Source: Candidatus Altimarinota bacterium (lineage in GTDB: Bacteria; Patescibacteriota; Gracilibacteria; Absconditabacterales; Absconditicoccaceae). Taken from it: a stretch of 7,355 bases of DNA. Position numbers and translations under genes: made by a program. Position 1 is the first letter of the stretch, and each line of letters starts with the position of its first letter. Positions 1 to 5,335 of this stretch are shown one piece after another. The stretch is taken from NCBI GenBank assembly GCA_027062165.1, contig JAMOTU010000114.1:1-7355 (forward strand), in the 5' to 3' direction. Below the pieces are notes generated by a model, which ran no database searches, was not told where the DNA came from, and was given only the letters and a program-made list of their open reading frames with translations.

Positions 1-61
1 CACTTAGCACAATGTCGAATAGATTATAAGGACAGTTAAAATCGCTTATTGTAAAACTCAT
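1..61 (-). CDS. 5' end of a divergent gene, product unknown (partial)
   Basis: An ATG on the minus strand at 61-59 opens a frame that stays open for 20 codons to the window edge and reads MSFTISDFNCPYNLFDIVLS. It is preceded on that strand by AAAGGA (complement of 67-72) with a 5-nt spacer, a very good Shine-Dalgarno site, and by a TATAAT hexamer (complement of 79-84). The ribosome site plus promoter in a 37-bp divergent gap make this a real gene start rather than a chance frame. Twenty residues are too few to assign a family. A Cys-Pro followed by a hydrophobic stretch loosely recalls the start of HypE-type proteins, but that is only a hint. Confidence 0.65.
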   Translation of the reverse strand, partial: MSFTISDFNCPYNLFDIVLS

Positions 62-74
62 CTTTTTCCTTTGA

Positions 75-84
75 TATAATTATA
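75..84. promoter_or_regulatory. Symmetric bidirectional -10 element
   Basis: The 10-bp sequence TATAATTATA is its own reverse complement and gives a perfect TATAAT on the plus strand (75-80) and on the minus strand (84-79). On the plus strand TG at 72-73 makes it an extended -10 (TGATATAAT), the form common in Campylobacterota, where -35 elements are weak. Expected starts are near 87 (plus) and near 72 (minus), giving leaders of about 12 and 11 nt that begin almost on each Shine-Dalgarno site. No well-spaced -35 is visible; TTGTAA at 49-54 is 20 nt from the plus -10. That both directions are active is inferred. Confidence 0.7.
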
Positions 85-87
85 CAA

Positions 88-92
88 AAAGG
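88..92 (+). promoter_or_regulatory. Ribosome binding site selecting a TTG start
   Basis: AAAGG lies 6 nt upstream of the TTG at 99. No in-frame ATG exists before the DUF58 signature, so this site decides the start. Confidence 0.65.
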
Positions 93-98
93 TTTTGC

Positions 99-824
99 TT
101 GCAAAAAGTAAAATTTAAAAAACTGATACTGTCAAAAAGTCTGATTAAATTTTATGAAGGGGAGGATTTTAAAGAGCTTCGCGATTATATTCCGGGGGAA
201 GACATAAGAAACATCCACTGGATAAGCTCGGCAAAACACCGAAAACTTTTAAGTATTGAAAGAGAGCATCTGAAAAATCAAAAAATAGCTCTTATTTTAC
301 TGGTTGATAAAGATATGCTTTTTGAGGATAAGCTTGAAATAGTAAAAGAGATTTTTTATATACTCTCCGTCTCCGCTCTTTTTTATAAACAAAAGCTTAG
401 CGTTTATGTCGTAAGCGATGAGGTTAAAATGTTTATGCCTAAAAACTATAAAGATATTGAAAAAATTATTGAATATATATACTCGCTTGATTTAAAAAAG
501 GTTAAATTAAAAGACTTTTATCTAAAACAAAAAGACTCTTTGGCTGTTTATGTAGGGGATTTTTTTTATAAAATCAGACTAAATCCCAAAAACAAAAACA
601 TTTTACTGTTTGTAAGAAAAAAAGTTGAAGAAAATCCCAAAAAACTTCTTTTTAATTCATTAATAAGCATTGATAAAGCAAAAAAAACATATCTTGATAT
701 GGATAATCTAAAACATTACATTTCTTTGCTTCAAAAAAACGACAGATTTTATAAAAAAGAGAAAAGCAGAAAAATATATTCAAAAGAAAATTTAATAGCT
801 ATCTTAAAGGAAACATTTGAATAA
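99..824 (+). CDS. DUF58 domain protein
   Basis: A 241-residue protein with the DUF58 signature near its N-terminus: EGEDFKELRDYIPGEDIRN (residues 20-38), then IHWISSAKHRKLLSIERE (39-56). This matches the family pattern G-x-EF-x-x-L-R-x-Y-x-PGD-x-x-R-x-I-x-W. The rest fits the vWA-like fold of the family, with strands near 62-70 (KIALILLVD) and 147-154 (SLAVYVGD). The usual metal-site DxSxS is degenerate here: D70-K-D-M-L has no serines. No membrane helix is evident, so this is the short cytoplasmic form. DUF58 proteins often sit beside MoxR-type AAA ATPases, but none is in the window. The TTG start is supported by the AAAGG site and by DUF58 homology beginning about 10 residues in. It is the first gene of an operon with the propeller gene that overlaps its end. 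Family assignment is firm; molecular function is unknown. Confidence 0.88.
   Translation: MQKVKFKKLILSKSLIKFYEGEDFKELRDYIPGEDIRNIHWISSAKHRKLLSIEREHLKNQKIALILLVDKDMLFEDKLEIVKEIFYILSVSALFYKQKLSVYVVSDEVKMFMPKNYKDIEKIIEYIYSLDLKKVKLKDFYLKQKDSLAVYVGDFFYKIRLNPKNKNILLFVRKKVEENPKKLLFNSLISIDKAKKTYLDMDNLKHYISLLQKNDRFYKKEKSRKIYSKENLIAILKETFE
806..811 (+). promoter_or_regulatory. Ribosome binding site inside the DUF58 gene
   Basis: AAAGGA lies 5 nt before a TTG start at 817, inside the last codons of the upstream gene. It fixes the start of the downstream gene at TTG, because the next in-frame ATG would remove the signal peptide. The 8-nt overlap suggests translational coupling. Confidence 0.7.
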
Positions 825-2520
825 GATTATTTTGCTTTTGGTTTCCGTGTTGCTTTTTGCAAGAACCCAAATAGAACTAAAAGAAGTTAAAACTTATAAC
901 AATACCATCTTAATGGTTAAAAAAATAGACAATAAACTCTATTTAGCTACCAATAATGACTGGCCATATGAAGGTAAATTAAAAAATTTCTTTATAACGG
1001 ATGGCAAAGATATATTAATCGGGGCGGATAAAAACGATATATTAATCGTTAAAAACGAAAAAAAATTAAAACTAAAAGGCAAGTATCTAAATACTGTTAA
1101 AAAAAACGATATTATCTACATTGCTACGCCGCATAAAATTTACGGCATTGATAAAAACTTAAAAATTGTCTATACAAGAAAATTTGTCTATAAGATTGAC
1201 AATTTGCTTTTGTATAAAAATAAACTTTTTGTAGTTGTTGATAAAGAATTTAAACTTTTAAAAGGCATAGGAAAGATTGATTTTAGCGATAAAATTTTGG
1301 CTTTTAACGTTAGGTTTTTGATGGATGGCGAAAAACTGTTTGCGATATATGAAAATCTTTTTAAAGATTTAAGCATAAAGATAGGATATAAAAACTATGA
1401 TTATTTTAAAAAGTATGTCATAGAAAATCTGAGCGATGATTACGGTATAGAAGTTGATCAAATACCTTTGAAAATAAAGGTAATAGAAGATAGTCTGTAT
1501 CTGCTTTATAAAGATAGGGTTGAAAAATACGAAGAAAAAAGATTCAAATGGAAATTTTACACAAATGAAACTCCAATAGATTTAATAAAACATAATAATT
1601 CCCTCTATCTAATCACTTCTAAAAAAGTATATAAAATTGTAACTAAAATTAAAATTGAAGCCTTGGAAATAGGCGGCTTAAAATGTGTCAAAACAGATGA
1701 TATTCCGGTATTTATGGGAAAATTCAGCTCTCCTTTGGTAATTACAAGAGGCGAAAAATACAAAATCACTTTATATGATGAAAATTTAAGCCTTTTATGG
1801 AGTAAAAAGATAAATGCAAAAATCAACTCAGCGAAAGTTATAGGAAATAATATCTATCTAACCGGTATAAAAGGGGGCAGATTTTGGGTGACAAAGATGT
1901 CACTAAACGGAGAAATGTTAAAAGAGAGGATATTTTATAAAGCCGCACAAGGATTTGACATAGCTGAAAATGATAATGGATTTGTGGCGGTTGGGTATAA
2001 GTATTTTGACCATTTGGGAGATTATATTAAAAGATTTGTAATTGTCCTGCTTGATAAAAATTTGAATTTTATAACCGACAGGACTTACGGGTATTTTGAA
2101 TCAGCTGGAATTAAGGTGGTTAGAGCAGGTGAAATGTTTGCAGGAATTCAAAAGGTGGCTCGGGGATATTTTATTGTAATATTTAATAAAGACGGCTTTT
2201 TGAAGTGGTATAAAGCACTTTCGCCCGATAAATATTACCTTCGGGATTTTTACGATATCAAACCGCTTGATGGGATTTTTTTCTCAACGGATAGGGGAGT
2301 GTTTGTGCTAAACAGAGATAAAACGATAGCAAAATACAGAAACTTTAAGGATGTAATTAAAATTATAGACAAAAACAGATTCATAACAAACAGTGGTGTA
2401 ATTATAAACGGCAAAAGCATAAAATTTGATGATTTTTATATAATTGATGGGATTTATAACGGGAAAAATTACTATTTTTTAGGGTATGTAAAGGATAACG
2501 GGATGGTTTGTAAGTATTGA
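817..2520 (+). CDS. Secreted beta-propeller-like protein
   Basis: A 567-residue protein with a short signal peptide (K3, hydrophobic core 4-14, likely cut near A15), so exported to the periplasm or surface; there is no lipobox cysteine. The body shows about ten repeated units in which a hydrophobic strand leads into a Lys/Asp-rich turn: NKLYLATN (39-46), DIIYIATPHKIYGIDKN (98-114), NKLFVVVD (135-142), DSLYLLYKDRVEKYE (225-239), NSLYLITSKKVYKI (261-274), NNIYLTG (344-350), NGFVAVGY (387-394) and RGVFVLNRDKTIAKYR (493-508). This spacing resembles blades of PQQ/WD-like propellers, perhaps two domains split near 285. No catalytic motif is seen and only two cysteines occur (290, 565). It starts with TTG and overlaps the DUF58 gene by 8 nt, so the two are probably co-expressed. 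The fold is inferred from repeats; the role is unknown. Confidence 0.8.
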   Translation: MNKIILLLVSVLLFARTQIELKEVKTYNNTILMVKKIDNKLYLATNNDWPYEGKLKNFFITDGKDILIGADKNDILIVKNEKKLKLKGKYLNTVKKNDIIYIATPHKIYGIDKNLKIVYTRKFVYKIDNLLLYKNKLFVVVDKEFKLLKGIGKIDFSDKILAFNVRFLMDGEKLFAIYENLFKDLSIKIGYKNYDYFKKYVIENLSDDYGIEVDQIPLKIKVIEDSLYLLYKDRVEKYEEKRFKWKFYTNETPIDLIKHNNSLYLITSKKVYKIVTKIKIEALEIGGLKCVKTDDIPVFMGKFSSPLVITRGEKYKITLYDENLSLLWSKKINAKINSAKVIGNNIYLTGIKGGRFWVTKMSLNGEMLKERIFYKAAQGFDIAENDNGFVAVGYKYFDHLGDYIKRFVIVLLDKNLNFITDRTYGYFESAGIKVVRAGEMFAGIQKVARGYFIVIFNKDGFLKWYKALSPDKYYLRDFYDIKPLDGIFFSTDRGVFVLNRDKTIAKYRNFKDVIKIIDKNRFITNSGVIINGKSIKFDDFYIIDGIYNGKNYYFLGYVKDNGMVCKY

Positions 2521-2546
2521 AAAGTTTTGTTACTTTTTTGTACAAT
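2517..2546 (+). promoter_or_regulatory. Candidate promoter of the three-gene operon
   Basis: TTGAAA (2517-2522, overlapping the stop codon of the upstream gene) and TACAAT (2541-2546) are separated by 18 nt. An alternative pair is TTGTTA (2527-2532) and TATAAG (2549-2554) with 16 nt between. Either would give a leader of roughly 120 nt. TAAAAT at 2606-2611 is a third, weaker -10 candidate. AT richness makes chance matches likely. Confidence 0.4.
2528..2539 (+). repeat. Left copy of a 12-bp inverted repeat
   Basis: TGTTACTTTTTT here is repeated exactly, in inverted orientation, at 7294-7305, outside the last gene of the operon. Similarity continues outward: TTGAAAA occurs 4 nt outside this copy (2517-2523) and 5 nt outside the right copy. 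It also continues inward, as an AT-rich block 33 nt from each end. The copies enclose exactly the three-gene AT-rich operon. Confidence 0.6.
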
Positions 2547-2664
2547 TTTATAAGAATTAATTTATTTTTAATCAAAAAAATGTAGAAAAAGAGAAGAAAA
2601 TGAGTTAAAATAGTAAGATGAAAATTCAAGATTAGAAGAAGTGATGAAAAAGAGATTATGTAGA

Positions 2665-2670
2665 AAGGAG
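2665..2670 (+). promoter_or_regulatory. Strong ribosome binding site
   Basis: AAGGAG lies 9 nt before the ATG at 2680, at the end of a purine-rich leader. It is the best Shine-Dalgarno match in the window and supports high translation of the first cassette gene. Confidence 0.75.
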
Positions 2671-2679
2671 ATTTGAAGA

Positions 2680-3633
2680 ATGAAAAAAATTGTAATGGGG
2701 CTATTAATTTTATTTTGTAATCTTTTATATGCAAAGTGGATTGATTATGGATTTGATTATGAATATGAAGTAGGGATAATGACTGGTGGATTAGGAGGAA
2801 CATATATTAAATTTGGTAATGATTCAATGAAATTGATGGATCGAGTTCATGCTAAATTATTAGTAAGACCGATTATTTCAAAAGGTTCTCAGATTAATAT
2901 TATAGCTTTAAAAGAGTCTCCAGGAGTAGATTTAGCCATAGTTCAATCCGATGTAATGAAAGCTTATAAAGAAAGTGGAAAAATTTCTAAAATTCTAAAT
3001 GAACTTAGATTTATAACTTTTTTATACAACGAAGAAGTTCATATTGTAGCTTTAAAAAATTCTAATTCAAATTTTGTGAAAGATTTAAATAATAAAAAAG
3101 TAGTTATAGGTCCTTCTGGTTCAGGAACTGAACTCACTTCAAGAAATATATTTACTATCTTAGAATTGAATGTAAAACAAATTAATTCATCATATGATGA
3201 TGCTTTTAAAAAATTATTAAATCATCAAGTGGATGCTATTGTTTTAGTGGGAGGAAAACCATTAAGCAGATTAAAACCTTATTTAAATAAAATTAAATTT
3301 TTAAATTTTAGTGACTCTTCAATTAATTTATTAGCGAGTGTATATCCTTCTGCATTATTAACACATTCAGATTATTCAAATATTAATAGCTCTATTAAGA
3401 CTATTGCTGTTCCAAGTATATTAGTCGCATATAATTGGACACCGCAAAACAATATATATAGATACAATGGTTTAAAAAGATTTGTTGAAATGTTTTTTAG
3501 TCATTTAGATGAATTTAGAAATATAGGGCTTTCTTATGGAAATAAGAAATGGATGCAAATAAATCCGCTAAAAAATGTTCCAGGATGGAAAAGACATAGA
3601 GTGGTTATTGATTATATTATGAATCAAAATTAA
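2680..3633 (+). CDS. TAXI-family periplasmic solute-binding protein
   Basis: A 317-residue protein with a classical signal peptide (MKK, hydrophobic 4-17, probable cut after A18); C13 does not sit in a good lipobox. Family motifs occur in order: GIMTGGLGGTYIKFG (32-46), the ligand-loop SKGSQINIIALK (67-78), VDLAIVQSDVMKAY (83-96), hinge strands near 119-125, GPSGSGTELTSRN (144-156) and VDAIVLVGGKPLSRL (184-198). These match TAXI-type TRAP receptors, which bind small acidic or amino-acid ligands. The C-terminus has KKWMQINPLKNVPGWKR (289-305), a Trp-rich ending I recall in a TAXI subgroup. No TRAP permease (DctQ/DctM) follows; instead two envelope proteins do, with a 15-nt gap to the next gene. 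I infer ligand sensing or delivery to these partners rather than ordinary uptake. The ligand is unknown. Confidence 0.85.
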   Translation: MKKIVMGLLILFCNLLYAKWIDYGFDYEYEVGIMTGGLGGTYIKFGNDSMKLMDRVHAKLLVRPIISKGSQINIIALKESPGVDLAIVQSDVMKAYKESGKISKILNELRFITFLYNEEVHIVALKNSNSNFVKDLNNKKVVIGPSGSGTELTSRNIFTILELNVKQINSSYDDAFKKLLNHQVDAIVLVGGKPLSRLKPYLNKIKFLNFSDSSINLLASVYPSALLTHSDYSNINSSIKTIAVPSILVAYNWTPQNNIYRYNGLKRFVEMFFSHLDEFRNIGLSYGNKKWMQINPLKNVPGWKRHRVVIDYIMNQN

Positions 3634-3648
3634 AGAAAAGGATTTTGA

Positions 3649-5325
3649 ATGGAAACGATTGAAAGTATTTTTAAAGAAATAGATGAGTTAGAAAATAAAA
3701 TTAAAACAGAAATTAATTTAGAAAAATTAAAAGAAATTAGAAATGAAATTAAAAAACTTGAAAATCCTAAATTAGAAGAGATTATTGATATAAAAAGTAT
3801 AAAAGCTGAATTATGGGATAATTTAAGATTTGCTTCTACGGAAATGAGGAAAGAATCATTTTTTAAATTAGTTGAAGCAGAATGTGAAAGTGCTTTAATT
3901 GATTGGGAGAATAAGGTAACATTAATTAAAAATATGGAAGAGCAAATAAAAAAAGAAATAGATAAACTTCATAAATTATTAGATGAAACTGAACTGAAAT
4001 TAAAAAAGTTAGAAGAAGAAAAACAGAAAAAACAAAACATTTTGCATTCATTAAAGCAAAAGTTATTGCAATATAACGAAAAGCATTTAACATCAAAAAA
4101 ATATAAAAGTTTTACTATTGCAATGTTTTTAATTTTTTCTTTGATTTTAGCAAGTGGAACAGCTATCATTTTAAATAAAATCGGTTCTAATAGTGAAAAA
4201 ACATTAAAATTAGTGAAAAATATAAATATTGAAAAAAATTTTCAACAATCTAAAAAAATTACTACAAATAAGTTTTCTCAATTTGAGGAAAATAACAATA
4301 TAAAAACAAATGAAAAGTCAAAATATGAAATTGCATTAGAAGAAGAACATAATAAAAATGTATCAAAGGAAGTAAAAACTAAAAAAATTAATCAACAAAA
4401 TTCATTTAATTATAAATACTTAATAATGTCATTAATATTTTTAGCGGTAGGTAAAATAATTTCATTATTGTATGAAAAAATGAGACATCCTAAATGGATG
4501 TATTTTGTGCTTGGACCATTATTTTTTGGAGCGGTAGGTATATTAATTTACTCTTTTTCTCAATTAAATTCATTTCAGGTTTCACAAAAAGAAATAAAAA
4601 ATAATTATGATAAGTTACTTATTGAAATAAATAAATGTAAGTATAAAGATGATGGTGAGTGGGCAGCAAGTTGGGGAGATGATGATTTAAATACCCAAGA
4701 AGACGATAAACTGGCTTGTTTAATAATATCTGATGTTTTGAATACACCTGTTTATAATTCTGTAAATGATAAAAATAAATATGAAGAACTTGAAAAATCT
4801 AATATTATTAAAAATTTAAAAAAGAATGACGAACTTGAACAGTCTGATATTGATATGCTAGCTCTCAGAATTATGGACCAATATAAGCTTTATAAAAAAT
4901 ATAAGGATGATTTTTTGAAGTTTAGAAAAAAAGTAAACTTTTATAACACATTAGCATTTATAATGGCAATAGTGGCTGAAATATTATTTTCTTCAATGGC
5001 TTGGATGATGTTATCAGAAAAATTTTATGGAGAAAAAATTAGAGCAATGTTGGAATTAGATATTCAAAAACTTAATAAAGAAATTCAAAATATAGATGAT
5101 AATATAAAATCAAATAAAATTTTAATAGGAAAAATTAAAGAAAAATTACAAGAGTTAAATAATTATTTATCTGAAATAAAATCATTAAATGAAGGTTTTT
5201 ATGATAAAGTTAATATTGAACAAAAGAAAGAGTTAATCAAAAAAGCTTGTTTTTCTAGAGCGCATATAATATTACAAGGAGTAGAGTCTGAAATTATAAA
5301 AAAATTAGCTAAAGAAAAAGAATAA
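3649..5325 (+). CDS. Coiled-coil inner-membrane protein, unknown family
   Basis: A 558-residue protein I do not recognise. Residues 1-150 are charged and heptad-like (strongest 92-142), followed by a membrane helix at about 155-175. A polar Asn/Lys/Glu loop covers 176-255, then helices lie at about 256-274 and 284-303, joined by a basic turn (EKMRHPKW). A second large loop covers 304-432, then a fourth helix (433-454) and a second coiled coil (about 460-512). The positive-inside rule puts both coiled coils in the cytoplasm and both large loops in the periplasm. The second loop has C330 and C357 flanking an acidic, Trp-containing stretch (DDGEWAASWGDDD, 334-346) that could bind a cation or basic partner. 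The ATG has AAGGA 6 nt upstream. Its place between two exported proteins suggests it anchors or senses them. No enzyme motif is seen. A scaffold or signal-transmitting role is inference. Confidence 0.85.
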   Translation: METIESIFKEIDELENKIKTEINLEKLKEIRNEIKKLENPKLEEIIDIKSIKAELWDNLRFASTEMRKESFFKLVEAECESALIDWENKVTLIKNMEEQIKKEIDKLHKLLDETELKLKKLEEEKQKKQNILHSLKQKLLQYNEKHLTSKKYKSFTIAMFLIFSLILASGTAIILNKIGSNSEKTLKLVKNINIEKNFQQSKKITTNKFSQFEENNNIKTNEKSKYEIALEEEHNKNVSKEVKTKKINQQNSFNYKYLIMSLIFLAVGKIISLLYEKMRHPKWMYFVLGPLFFGAVGILIYSFSQLNSFQVSQKEIKNNYDKLLIEINKCKYKDDGEWAASWGDDDLNTQEDDKLACLIISDVLNTPVYNSVNDKNKYEELEKSNIIKNLKKNDELEQSDIDMLALRIMDQYKLYKKYKDDFLKFRKKVNFYNTLAFIMAIVAEILFSSMAWMMLSEKFYGEKIRAMLELDIQKLNKEIQNIDDNIKSNKILIGKIKEKLQELNNYLSEIKSLNEGFYDKVNIEQKKELIKKACFSRAHIILQGVESEIIKKLAKEKE

Positions 5326-5330
5326 GGAGA
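5324..5330 (+). promoter_or_regulatory. Ribosome binding site overlapping a stop codon, selecting GTG
   Basis: AAGGAGA begins within the TAA stop of the membrane-protein gene and lies 5 nt before GTG at 5336. An ATG at 5334 overlaps that GTG but is followed at once by TGA, so GTG is the true start. Confidence 0.75.
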
Positions 5331-5335
5331 AAAAT

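Noticed and set aside
91..103. GGTTTTGCTTG near the left edge compared with CGGTTTGCTT at the right edge as a long direct repeat
   Set aside because: The match is short and gapped, and the left copy lies in the start of the DUF58 gene, so it is likely chance.
2549..2600. Rho-independent terminator after the propeller gene
   Set aside because: No G+C stem followed by T's is present; only AT-rich runs occur.
2644..2676. Ten-codon leader peptide ATG...TGA (MKKRLCRKEI) before the TAXI gene
   Set aside because: It has no good ribosome site, runs through the Shine-Dalgarno of the next gene and is expected by chance in purine-rich DNA.
2402..2803. 133-codon open frame on the minus strand across the intergenic region
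   Set aside because: It is antisense to two real genes, has a Leu/His/Ile/Ser-rich low-complexity product with no motif, and reflects AT-rich shadow coding.
3649..5325. Membrane protein as a chemoreceptor, histidine kinase or TRAP DctQ/DctM subunit
   Set aside because: No HAMP domain, MCP hairpin, kinase H/N/G boxes or multi-helix permease pattern can be seen.
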